Below are positions 32,033 to 40,319 of a stretch of 64,000 bases of DNA, piece after piece (the stretch's first letter is position 1; the number at the start of each line of letters is the position of its first letter). This stretch comes from PMG-095 sp049324695 (GTDB lineage: Bacteria; Myxococcota_A; Polyangia; Polyangiales; Polyangiaceae). Below the pieces are notes generated by a model. The model saw only the letters and a program-made list of their open reading frames with translations, was not told where the DNA came from and searched no databases. The stretch lies in contig JBMOMJ010000047.1 of the NCBI GenBank assembly GCA_049324695.1, positions 1 through 64,000 of the forward strand. Reading direction: 5' to 3'. Position numbers and translations under genes: made by a program.

Positions 32033-34102
32033 TCAGGGTGGGAAAGTGACCGCGACTGGCACCGCCGAGTCAGTCTGGCCACCGTTGCCAAGCTCGCCCT
32101 GGCCGCCGTAACCCCAGCACGCGGCCGTGCCGTCTGCGAGCAGCGCGCAGCTGTGATGGAATCCCACGGTAACGCTTGTCGCGTTGGTGAGCCCGGTCAC
32201 GGCGACTGGCGTCGTCGAGTTCGTCGTCGTCCCATTGCCGAGTTCTCCGTAGGTATTCAAACCCCAGCAACTAACGGTCCCATCCTGCAACGCCACGCAG
32301 CTGTGGTAGGGCCCTACCGCGATAGACACCGCGCCGGTGAGGCCAGTTACCGTGACCGGAGTGGAGGAGTCGTTGGTGTTGCCGTTTCCGAGCTGCCCGT
32401 CAGCGTTGTAACCCCAGCACCGCACGGAGGTATCCGACAAGATCGCGCAGTTGCTCGACGCCGAAGACGCAACCGCGGTCGCGCCCGACAGACCGGAGAC
32501 CGCTACGGGCGCCAGCGAATTGGTGGTGGTTCCGTTTCCGAGCTGGCCGTTGGCGTTGTAGCCCCAGCAGCGCACTGCCCCGTTCGTCATGAGCGCACAG
32601 CTATGATAGTAGCCCGCCGAAAGCGAAGCAGCACCTGTGAGACCCGTGACGGTCACCGGCGTCAGCTCGTTCGTGCCGGCGACGCGATTACCGACCTGGC
32701 CCTGGCTGTTGTAACCCCAGCAGCGCGCCGTGCCGTCGTTGAGGAGCGCGCATGAATGGTACGCACCACCGGTGACGAAGATCACGTTGCTGAGCCCAGA
32801 AACCGTGACGGGGCTGCTTGAGCTCGTGGTGCTTCCATTGCCGAGCTGGCCGTTTGAGTTCAAGCCGAAGCAGGCGGCGGTTCCATCATTGAGAGCCACG
32901 CAGGTGTGATTGTAACCAGCGCCAATCGACGACGTCGTGGTGAGACCAGAGACCGGCGTCGGCGTATAGATGGGGCTCGTCGCGGCACCAACTTCACCGT
33001 TGGGGTTATATCCCCAGCAATCGGTCGCCGTGCCGACGATGGCGCAGGAATGGTATCCGCCGGACGTGACGAGCGATACCCCACCAGTCGCACTCCCACT
33101 GGTCGAGTAGTTTAGCCCTGCGTACGTTTCGTAAGAAACGTTGGTCGTGCCTTGTTGACGGATCCAAACCTGGAACGAGTACGCGCCGGCTGCTCCCGAG
33201 GACGTGTCCCAGTTGTATGAAGACGTCGTGCTGAAATCCTGCACCATCGTCCACGCACCACCGGGTGGCATCATCCAAAACTGATAAGTCGGCGTGCTGC
33301 AGGTAGCAGCGGTCGCGCTAATCGTAACTGGCGTTCCCGCGGCCTGAGGGCTAGCAGGATTCGCGCTGATCGTCGCGCCTGTGCACGCCGTCGCGGTAAC
33401 GGTGAATCCAAATCCGGTATACGCGTCATACGCAGTTTGCAGCCCTTGCGCGCGCACCCAAATTTGGAACTGATGGTTGCCGAGGGGCGCGCCCGTCGTG
33501 TCCCAGTTGAACGTCGCGGTCGTGGAGTATGGCTGCAGGATTTGCCAGGTACCACCAGGAGCAAGATGCCAAATCTGATAGGTGGCAGTGGAGGTATTAC
33601 AGTTCGCCGAGTTGCTAATCTGAACCGTCGTTCCAACCGTTGCGGAGTTGCGGGGAGTCGGCGTGGACGTCACGGACGAGCAAGGGCCACCAGTGAGTAG
33701 CTGGAACGGACGACCATAGTAGGTCTCCCAAGCCGCGGTAGAGCCCGCCTCACGCACCCATACCTGCCAATTGTAGGTACCGTCAGCAAAGCCCGTGGTA
33801 TCCCAATTGTAGGTGTTGGACGTGCTCCAAGCCTGGACGATGCTCCAAACCCCGCCCGTCGACTGACGCCAGAATTGATATTCCGGGTTTGCAAACTGAC
33901 AGTTTGCGCTACCCGTCCACGTGACTTGCGTACCCGGAGAAGCCGAGTAGTTGCTGATATTGGAGACCAGCGCTCCGCCCGTACAGAGGTTTCCAGCGGC
34001 AGAACCGACGCTCTCGGCCTCGGAGGAAGATCCGCAAGCGGAGAGCACACCTGCGATTGCGAAGGCTATTGATGCGGTGAAGCGATACGATGCAGTGGTC
34101 AT
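32033..34102 (-). CDS. RCC1 seven-repeat lipoprotein with three N-terminal beta-sandwich-like repeats
   Basis: 689-aa surface lipoprotein; signal ends LSAC (Cys23), with GGAAGG about 10 nt before ATG 34102. Three repeats of about 100 residues (about 40-345) carry YQFW or YQIW, a W near the middle, NWDTTG and YNWQVWVR/FQVWIR strands followed by YETY or YDAY. A short linker leads to seven RCC1 repeats (about 355-689) with CAL...CWGYN...GQLGNG, enough for a complete propeller that ends at the C-terminus. RCC1 propellers in bacteria are usually binding scaffolds. It sits inside the polysaccharide locus without being part of an obvious operon. The repeats are shared with the genes at 94, 51719 and 59836. 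Confidence 0.88.
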   Translation of the reverse strand: MTTASYRFTASIAFAIAGVLSACGSSSEAESVGSAAGNLCTGGALVSNISNYSASPGTQVTWTGSANCQFANPEYQFWRQSTGGVWSIVQAWSTSNTYNWDTTGFADGTYNWQVWVREAGSTAAWETYYGRPFQLLTGGPCSSVTSTPTPRNSATVGTTVQISNSANCNTSTATYQIWHLAPGGTWQILQPYSTTATFNWDTTGAPLGNHQFQIWVRAQGLQTAYDAYTGFGFTVTATACTGATISANPASPQAAGTPVTISATAATCSTPTYQFWMMPPGGAWTMVQDFSTTSSYNWDTSSGAAGAYSFQVWIRQQGTTNVSYETYAGLNYSTSGSATGGVSLVTSGGYHSCAIVGTATDCWGYNPNGEVGAATSPIYTPTPVSGLTTTSSIGAGYNHTCVALNDGTAACFGLNSNGQLGNGSTTSSSSPVTVSGLSNVIFVTGGAYHSCALLNDGTARCWGYNSQGQVGNRVAGTNELTPVTVTGLTGAASLSAGYYHSCALMTNGAVRCWGYNANGQLGNGTTTNSLAPVAVSGLSGATAVASSASSNCAILSDTSVRCWGYNADGQLGNGNTNDSSTPVTVTGLTGAVSIAVGPYHSCVALQDGTVSCWGLNTYGELGNGTTTNSTTPVAVTGLTNATSVTVGFHHSCALLADGTAACWGYGGQGELGNGGQTDSAVPVAVTFPP

Positions 34103-34378
34103 TTGCTAGTACCTTCCAGGCAGCGACCCGCCAAAGCTCACAGTTGCCCGACGCACATGAGCGAGAATGAAAGATAGCCCGATCGGATCCATACAGCAAG
34201 GGCGACTCTCTTGCTTGCCGTTTTCGGCGTGAGCAATCTGCTGTGCCTAATTCAACGTAACTGGCGCGCGATTCGCACTGGCGTGACTCGTCTCGTCGCC
34301 GTCGACGTTAGTGGGTCGGAACAGCACGCTTCGGTGAATCAATTTTCGAGTTCGAGCTCGAGTGAGGTTCCAGCTTCA

Positions 34379-35212
34379 CTAACCCTGAGCACCTGCACCG
34401 CGCAGGCGAGCCACACAGTATACATACGCCGCCGTCAGCCGAACGGTAGGCAGCTTCGAAAGGTGTTCCTCCAGGTACCAACCGAGCAACGATGTTCGAC
34501 GCAGCCCTGCGAGCGCTACACGTTTTGCGAGCCAAGTTGCCCCCCGCCCGGGCGCACCCAGATTGATGGCACCGAAATTCGTCGAGACCAGATATCCGCC
34601 GGCTTCCACGCTAAGGCCGGCCTTCGCGTGCGCTTCGCGCAAACCGCTCGCATCCAGCGGCACATGTTTTTCGAACACTTCGCGATTCATCGTGCGCTGA
34701 ACCAAGCCTGGCAACCCAGTCATGTTGGGCACGACCGTTAGCAACATCCCGCTCGGTTTGAGGAATCTGGCAAACGCCGCGATGCACGAAGCAGTGTCTT
34801 CGAAGTGTTCGGCCACACCAAAGGAAACGGCGACATCGAACGCGCCGATCAATGACGGGGGTGGCTCGAAGAAGTCCGCACAATGTACCTTTCCCGACAC
34901 ACCCGCGCGCTCCAACATCCGGCGGGCTTGTGCACATCCGAGCTCGGAATAGTCGACACCTGTTACCGAGTAGTTCATCGCCTTGGCGAAGTACGGCAAC
35001 CAAATGGAACGCGCGCAACCGAGCTCGACGAGCTCGCGCCCGTTGCCTTGCGGCCCTAACCAGGTTCGCAGAAATCGATCATACGCTCGATTTACGTGAT
35101 TGCTCAGCGCGGGTCCGTGAGGATCAAACGATGGCGGCAGTGAGTCTGCTTGCCACGTAGCATCCCAATACGCCTTGTCGGTCTTGTCGCCCGAACGAAC
35201 CTGAGGATTCAT
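34379..35212 (-). CDS. Class I SAM-dependent methyltransferase
   Basis: 277-aa methyltransferase. SAM-binding LVELGCARSIWLPYFAKAM has an unusual A-R-S in place of the common G-S-G, and GVDYSELGCAQAR is the acidic motif II. FDVAVSFGVAEHFEDTASCI and LKPSGMLLTVVPNMTGL follow. Its ATG overlaps the stop of the WecA-CapD fusion gene by 4 bp (ATGA). Probable role: methylation of a glycan intermediate. Length and motifs fit other polysaccharide-locus enzymes. Confidence 0.82.
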   Translation of the reverse strand: MNPQVRSGDKTDKAYWDATWQADSLPPSFDPHGPALSNHVNRAYDRFLRTWLGPQGNGRELVELGCARSIWLPYFAKAMNYSVTGVDYSELGCAQARRMLERAGVSGKVHCADFFEPPPSLIGAFDVAVSFGVAEHFEDTASCIAAFARFLKPSGMLLTVVPNMTGLPGLVQRTMNREVFEKHVPLDASGLREAHAKAGLSVEAGGYLVSTNFGAINLGAPGRGATWLAKRVALAGLRRTSLLGWYLEEHLSKLPTVRLTAAYVYCVARLRGAGAQG

Positions 35213-37011
35213 GGCGCGGAAGGTCCCGTCACTTCTATGCGAAGGCGCAGGAGTTCGACGCCGAGGTCGGACGAAATGCGGCTCAGCGATCGCTGACTCT
35301 CGGGCGTGACTTTCTCGCTCGAAACGATGATGGTCGAGACTCCATGATCTTTAACAATCCGCGGGATGTCATCGCGGCCGCCGAGAACGCGGAGGTCATG
35401 GATTCGTCGACCCGAAAGGCGCTGATCATCATCGACGAACCCGACCGGTGCCAACTGTAGCGTGGAGTTGTTCCGAATCTCGCGCAGCAATACGACGCCG
35501 CCGTCACCGGCGCCGAAAATGAGCGCTCGTTTCGCTTTGCGCAGTCGACCGCTGGTGAAAGCAACTTGCAGCAGTCGAAAAGAGATCCGACTTCCGCCCA
35601 CCAGCACGAGCAGAAGGATGGCGTCGATCACCAGCACGGAGCGCGAGAACCCCTCGAGGCGATACACGAATACGGCCGCCAACGCGAACATCACACTGGC
35701 TGCCGCCACCGCGCGCGTAATGCGCACGACGTCCTCGATTCCTGTGTACTTCCAGACTCCTCGGTAAAGTCCACCGAGCGCCATCGCGCTCAACTGTGTG
35801 GCGAGCAACAGGGGGAGCACGCGCACGATGTGCTGCTTCACCTCCAGCGGGAGCGTCCCCTCGTATCGCAGCAGGTGGGCCACGAAGTACGCGAACAAGA
35901 CCAGGACGATATCGAGCAAGATCTCGAAAACGCGACGCTTATGCGTCAGGTCCGCGAGGAACGCGACGTAGCCAGGACGGACGGTTACCGGACCCACGGC
36001 GTCTACCTTCTGACGCGCAAGGTAAACGCCAACGAAGATCACGAGTATTACGAACGGAACGGCGAGCGCCAACGTGACGCTGAGGTGCGCGGTACGCGCC
36101 AAAATTGCGAGACCGCCCGAGGTCGCAGACAACCCCCACAACACGAGAACCGCCCGCCGCTCAGATAGGCCGAGATCAACCAAACGATGTGACGTGTGGT
36201 CGCGACCGCCTTGCGAGATCGGACGCCCGGCGAGCTTGCGCTGAACCGTTACGAACGTCGTATCGAAAATGGGAACCAGGCAAATCAGGACAGGGATCGC
36301 CAGCGTTGCGAGCAAGCTGCGTGAGCGCCCATAAGAGCTCAGTAATGCGAGCGACGACGTGAAGAAGCCGAGAAAGAGACTCCCGCAGTCTCCCATGAAT
36401 ATCGACGCGGGATTGAAATTGAAGACCAGAAAACCGGCGCAAGCTCCGCCAACAGCAGCCGCGGCAAGGGCCGGCCCTTGATGACCATGGTGTAGAAAAA
36501 AGATTGTCAATACACCACACGCGATGGCCACGATCCCAGACGCTAGCCCATCCATGTTGTCGAGCAGATTTACAGCGTTCGTGATGCCCACCACCCAGAA
36601 CACAGTCAGAAGCGAGTCAACCGGATCGATGCCGGTCCAACGCAAGCGAATGTCCAAGTAGACCAGAACGACCGCCGCAAGGACTTGCGGGATCAATTTG
36701 TTCTGTGGCGCGAGATGATAAACGTCATCCACCAGACCCAATACGAACATCGAGAACGAAAGTCCGATGATCGCGAGTACACGACGGTCCTGAAACCCCT
36801 CACCAGTCAGCGCGAGCGTCACAAGCAGCGCAGTGACCGATGCCAGCGCAAACCCCACGCCGCCGAGGAGCGCCGTCGGTTTCTGATGCCAACGGTCCGC
36901 ACGAGGCTTGGCGATCGCACCAATGCGACGCGCAAGCGCGCGCACTCCGAAGGTGAGCGCAATAGATAAGGCAAACGCGAGCGCCGCAGCGCTAGGAACC
37001 ATCCAAGTCAC
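35209..37011 (-). CDS. Fusion of WecA-like UDP-HexNAc-1-phosphate transferase and CapD/WbpM-type N-terminal region
   Basis: 600-aa membrane enzyme. About residues 1-330 are a WecA/MraY-family polyprenyl-phosphate HexNAc-1-phosphate transferase that would start repeat-unit synthesis: FVLGLVDDVYHL, NAVNLLDNMDGLASGI, FNFNPASIFMGDCGSLFLGF and a His-rich GGRDHTSHRLVDLG. About 350-450 are four further TM segments, and about 470-590 a Rossmann domain (ALIFGAGDGGVVLLREI, VGFVDDD, IIVSSEKVT) like the N-terminal half of WbpM/CapD. The catalytic SDR half of WbpM is absent. The GTG at 37011 has GGAAGGGGGA upstream at good spacing. The C-terminal part is an odd addition whose job is not obvious. Confidence 0.88.
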   Translation of the reverse strand: MTWMVPSAAALAFALSIALTFGVRALARRIGAIAKPRADRWHQKPTALLGGVGFALASVTALLVTLALTGEGFQDRRVLAIIGLSFSMFVLGLVDDVYHLAPQNKLIPQVLAAVVLVYLDIRLRWTGIDPVDSLLTVFWVVGITNAVNLLDNMDGLASGIVAIACGVLTIFFLHHGHQGPALAAAAVGGACAGFLVFNFNPASIFMGDCGSLFLGFFTSSLALLSSYGRSRSLLATLAIPVLICLVPIFDTTFVTVQRKLAGRPISQGGRDHTSHRLVDLGLSERRAVLVLWGLSATSGGLAILARTAHLSVTLALAVPFVILVIFVGVYLARQKVDAVGPVTVRPGYVAFLADLTHKRRVFEILLDIVLVLFAYFVAHLLRYEGTLPLEVKQHIVRVLPLLLATQLSAMALGGLYRGVWKYTGIEDVVRITRAVAAASVMFALAAVFVYRLEGFSRSVLVIDAILLLVLVGGSRISFRLLQVAFTSGRLRKAKRALIFGAGDGGVVLLREIRNNSTLQLAPVGFVDDDQRLSGRRIHDLRVLGGRDDIPRIVKDHGVSTIIVSSEKVTPESQRSLSRISSDLGVELLRLRIEVTGPSAP

Positions 37012-37286
37012 GTGCGATCCCCCTTCCTTCCGGAAAGGCGCGCGCCAACTGCTTCGGCATCCCTCTCAGCCACTCTCAGCCTCTTGCTCACCGGTCTCTG
37101 CACGACGCCATAGCCGCCAACGGTCCGCTTCATCGGATATCCCTTGGCAATCGGATCGCTCGCGCGTGCGGGTGCATACGGTAGTTGGTTGTCACGCGAC
37201 CTTCAACCGTTCATTCTGCCGAAACGAGCCGGTCGCATGCGCACCCGCCCTAGGCTGAAATACGTCCAAACAGGAAGACCGGCCCG

Positions 37287-38225
37287 CTATCCTGGCCTCC
37301 GGGCCGTCACCAAAATGCCATTTCCCCCGCGCCACACATCCACGTCCACTAAGCCCGCGGCGCGGCACCAGCGGCGCATGGTGTGCACGTACTGAGGGTG
37401 ATCGTGCGCTGGCGCGAGCATGTCGAACGTGTCGAGTACCGAAAACTCGACCTCCTGCTCTGGCGACAACCCGGGGATTACGCCACGAAGATCTTTGATC
37501 GGAACTAGCAGCTGATTCCACGGATGTAAGGGCGGGGCGACTTTCATGTAGGCAGGCACCACCGCCTGACACCAGCGTAAGAGACGCTCGTTGTTCAGGC
37601 GCTTGGTCAGCCAGCGAACCCTATATCGGGCGTTGAAAAACATACGACGACGGTCATACACGTCGATGGCTAGCTGTCCGCCGGGCCGAAGCATCTCTAC
37701 CAGCTTGTCAAAAGCGCCTCGTACATCCGGGCAGTGCTGAATTACGCCGTAACAAAACACGCGGTCGAACGAGGCTCGCGGGTACGGCATCTCGTAGATG
37801 GAGGCCTGACAAACGATCGCGCCTCGCTTGGCGAATTGTTCGTGGGTGACATCCGCGGCTCGGCTGTAGTCGAACGAAACGACACGCGCGCCAGTGTTCA
37901 ACAGTACCTCGGTGAAACGTCCGCTCCCGCAGCCAGCCTCCAGGATGGTTTCGCCCACCATCTTTTCGGGCCAGCGCGTTCCCGAAAAGAAACGGTCGCG
38001 CGTTAGGTTCGTGCCAGAAGAGCTGTCTACCTGAGTTCGTTTGAACTGCTGCCACTGCAGCCCAAAAGAGCCAGAATAGCCTTCGTCCGCAACAAAGCGC
38101 GGCATGCCGCGATCCACTGGAAAGCTATGACCGTTGCTACATCGGAGCTGTGTCTCGTTGCCACGCTTCGAGTCAGCCAAGGGGACGACGCAGGTGGGGC
38201 AGAAGTATTGGAATGGGCTCGTCAT
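37287..38225 (-). CDS. SAM-dependent methyltransferase with N-terminal zinc-ribbon-like segment
   Basis: 312-aa protein. Residues about 8-35 hold FCPTC and RCSNGH, a C-x2-C...C pattern with a following His, like the short N-terminal metal ribbons of some sugar-locus and rRNA methyltransferases. The methyltransferase core has ILEAGCGSGRFTEVLLNTG, VSFDYSRAAD and FDRVFCYGVIQHCPDVRGAF, then MLRPGGQLAIDVYDRR. ATG 38225 removes 36 unrelated upstream residues. Monocistronic by spacing. Substrate is unknown; glycan O-methylation is the contextual guess. Confidence 0.83.
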   Translation of the reverse strand: MTSPFQYFCPTCVVPLADSKRGNETQLRCSNGHSFPVDRGMPRFVADEGYSGSFGLQWQQFKRTQVDSSSGTNLTRDRFFSGTRWPEKMVGETILEAGCGSGRFTEVLLNTGARVVSFDYSRAADVTHEQFAKRGAIVCQASIYEMPYPRASFDRVFCYGVIQHCPDVRGAFDKLVEMLRPGGQLAIDVYDRRRMFFNARYRVRWLTKRLNNERLLRWCQAVVPAYMKVAPPLHPWNQLLVPIKDLRGVIPGLSPEQEVEFSVLDTFDMLAPAHDHPQYVHTMRRWCRAAGLVDVDVWRGGNGILVTARRPG

Positions 38226-38433
38226 CGTGGGCGCGGCAACATACCGCAAAGTGTAGCGAGCTTCGCACGAATGCCGTCCACTTCGCTTGGTTAGCCGGCC
38301 GCTCGAACTTTTGTGTGGGTGGCGGCAACCCATTCAGTGCTAGACGATCGACGACCAAGGGATGGCGCCTGGCCTCACGAGTACTCTCGGGACCGTTCAG
38401 CGCTCTCCCTCCTGAGTAGGAAGAAAACAACGC

Positions 38434-39402
38434 ATGACAACGACGTGGTTGATTACGGGCGGCGCGGGATTCATCGGGTCCCACTTGGCAGAGTCGCTGC
38501 TGGCCCAGGGCGACGAGGTCTTCGTTCTGGACGATTTGTCGACCGGCAACGCTCGCAACGTAGCGGCCATCCGCAACAATCGACGCTTCCATTTCCACGT
38601 CGACACGGTAACCAACCTGCCGCTGTTGTCCGAACTCGTCGACAGTGCGGATATCGTCGTTCACTTGGCCGCCGCCGTGGGTGTCAAGCTGATCGTCGAG
38701 AGTCCCGTGCGCACGATCGAAACGAATATCCGTGGCACCGAGGTCGTGCTGGCGGCAGCCGCGAAGAAGCGCAAGCGCGTGCTGGTTGCGAGCACCTCCG
38801 AGGTCTACGGCAAAAGCTCGCAATTTCCTTTCCGCGAAGATCAGGATCTCGTTCTTGGCCCGTCCAGCAAGGGGCGCTGGAGCTATGCGGCAAGCAAGCT
38901 CATCGACGAGTTCTTGACCTTGGCGTACTGGAAGGAGAAGCGCCTTCCAACGACGGTGATCCGGCTCTTCAACACCGTCGGGCCGCGTCAAACCGGGCAG
39001 TACGGTATGGTAATTCCGAACTTCGTGCGGCAGGCGATCAGTAATAAGCCGATCACCGTTTTCGGCACCGGACAGCAGTCGCGCTGCTTCTGCCACGTAA
39101 AGGATGTGATCGGAGCGATCGAAAAATTGTGCCGGACCGATCGCAGCGTGGGCGAAGTCTTCAACATCGGCAGCAGCGAGGAAATCACCATCATCGATCT
39201 CGCACAGCGCGTTCGCAGTCTAGCCGGGTCGGATTCTGCCATCGAAACAATCCCCTACGAACAAGCCTACGAGGAAGGCTTTGAGGACATGTTTCGACGA
39301 GTGCCTGATGTGTCGAAGGCGCGAGAGTTGGTTGGGTTCGCACCCCAAGCCGGACTCGATCAAATCCTGAAGGACGTCATCGCCTACGAGCGCTCGATCT
39401 AG
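38434..39402 (+). CDS. NAD-dependent nucleotide-sugar epimerase/dehydratase
   Basis: 322-aa extended SDR. Rossmann LITGGAGFIGSHLAESLLAQG (about 6-26, here abbreviated by motif), Ser/Thr of ASTSEVYGKS, catalytic Y-A-A-S-K, RLFNTVGPRQTGQYGMV and TVFGTGQQSRCFCHVKD. This type is common near exopolysaccharide genes and is related to UDP-glucose 4-epimerases and UDP-glucuronate decarboxylases. The precise reaction is not decided by the motifs. AGGAAG lies about 12 nt before ATG 38434. It precedes the deacetylase gene on the same strand by 66 bp, so they likely form an operon. Confidence 0.88.
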   Translation: MTTTWLITGGAGFIGSHLAESLLAQGDEVFVLDDLSTGNARNVAAIRNNRRFHFHVDTVTNLPLLSELVDSADIVVHLAAAVGVKLIVESPVRTIETNIRGTEVVLAAAAKKRKRVLVASTSEVYGKSSQFPFREDQDLVLGPSSKGRWSYAASKLIDEFLTLAYWKEKRLPTTVIRLFNTVGPRQTGQYGMVIPNFVRQAISNKPITVFGTGQQSRCFCHVKDVIGAIEKLCRTDRSVGEVFNIGSSEEITIIDLAQRVRSLAGSDSAIETIPYEQAYEEGFEDMFRRVPDVSKARELVGFAPQAGLDQILKDVIAYERSI

Positions 39403-39468
39403 CGCGGCTCCGGCTCGGCTTTGTATGCCGAGCCAAACTGCGATGACTCACGCGCGGCGATCAACGAG

Positions 39469-40305
39469 ATGAAGCACGCATTCACCGTCGACCTCGAAGA
39501 CTGGTACCACGGCATTCCGATTTCTGGGCAGCAGAAGGCCAGTGCCGTGCGTAGGCTACGAGTCGGAACGGATCGCTTGCTCGAGCGGCTCGCCGCGCGG
39601 AAGGCCAAGGCCACTTTCTTCGCGTTGAGCAGCATAGCGCAGGAAGAACCCACCCTCTTGCGCGATATCGTCGCCGCTGGGCACGACATCGGTTCGCACG
39701 GCTTGTCGCACGATCTCATTTACGAGATGTCGCCCGACCGCTTCCGCGACGAAACGCGAGCTTCGATCCGTGATCTCGAGAATTGCACCGGAAAACCTGT
39801 AACTTCCTATCGTGCCGCGTATTTCTCGATTACGAAGCGCAGCCTGTGGGCGCTCGACATCTTGCGAGCCGAAGGCATCCGTTTCGATTCCTCGATCTTC
39901 CCAGTGAAGAACTGGCGCTACGGCATTGAAGACTTCTCGCGACGCCCGACACTCGTGCAAACCGCAAGCGGCCCCCTGTGTGAATTTCCGCTCTCGACTC
40001 GGCGCGTGCTCGGCCGCAATTTGCCGAGCACGGGCGGCGCGTACTTCAGACTGTATCCGTACGCGCTGACGCGGGCGAACCTGCAATCTCACGAGCGGGA
40101 GCAATTTCCTTGCGTCTTCTACCTTCACCCCTGGGAGCTCGATCCCGAGCATCCGCGCGTGCGCTTCCGACGCCGAGCAATGCTCACTCACTATGCGCGG
40201 CTGCGGACCACTGAACCCAAGCTCGAACGACTTCTCGCGGAATTCGAGTTCACGACGCTCGCCGAGGTCCTGGCGGAGCGTTTTCCGCAGTTGGCGAGCG
40301 CCTGA
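39469..40305 (+). CDS. Polysaccharide deacetylase with DUF3473-like C-terminus
   Basis: 278-aa NodB-type deacetylase that would remove N-acetyl groups from a polysaccharide or lipid-linked intermediate. TVDLEDWYH gives the catalytic and metal Asp pair, SHGLSHDLIYEM the His ligands (H-x3-H), YRAAYFSITK and the FDSSIFPVKN segment the later motifs. The end, FYLHPWELDPEHPR and HYARLRTTEPKLERLL, is the DUF3473 tail of deacetylases from XrtA/PEP-CTERM polysaccharide loci. ATG 39469 is chosen because relatives start a few residues before this TVD motif; TTG 39421 extends the frame. No exosortase was recognised in the window. Confidence 0.9.
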   Translation: MKHAFTVDLEDWYHGIPISGQQKASAVRRLRVGTDRLLERLAARKAKATFFALSSIAQEEPTLLRDIVAAGHDIGSHGLSHDLIYEMSPDRFRDETRASIRDLENCTGKPVTSYRAAYFSITKRSLWALDILRAEGIRFDSSIFPVKNWRYGIEDFSRRPTLVQTASGPLCEFPLSTRRVLGRNLPSTGGAYFRLYPYALTRANLQSHEREQFPCVFYLHPWELDPEHPRVRFRRRAMLTHYARLRTTEPKLERLLAEFEFTTLAEVLAERFPQLASA

Positions 40306-40319
40306 ATTCAGACGATTAG

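Noticed and set aside
37064..37081. Direct repeat TCTCAGCC at 10-bp spacing upstream of the WecA-CapD gene
   Set aside because: Short and low complexity; could be chance. Not strong enough to list as a regulatory site.
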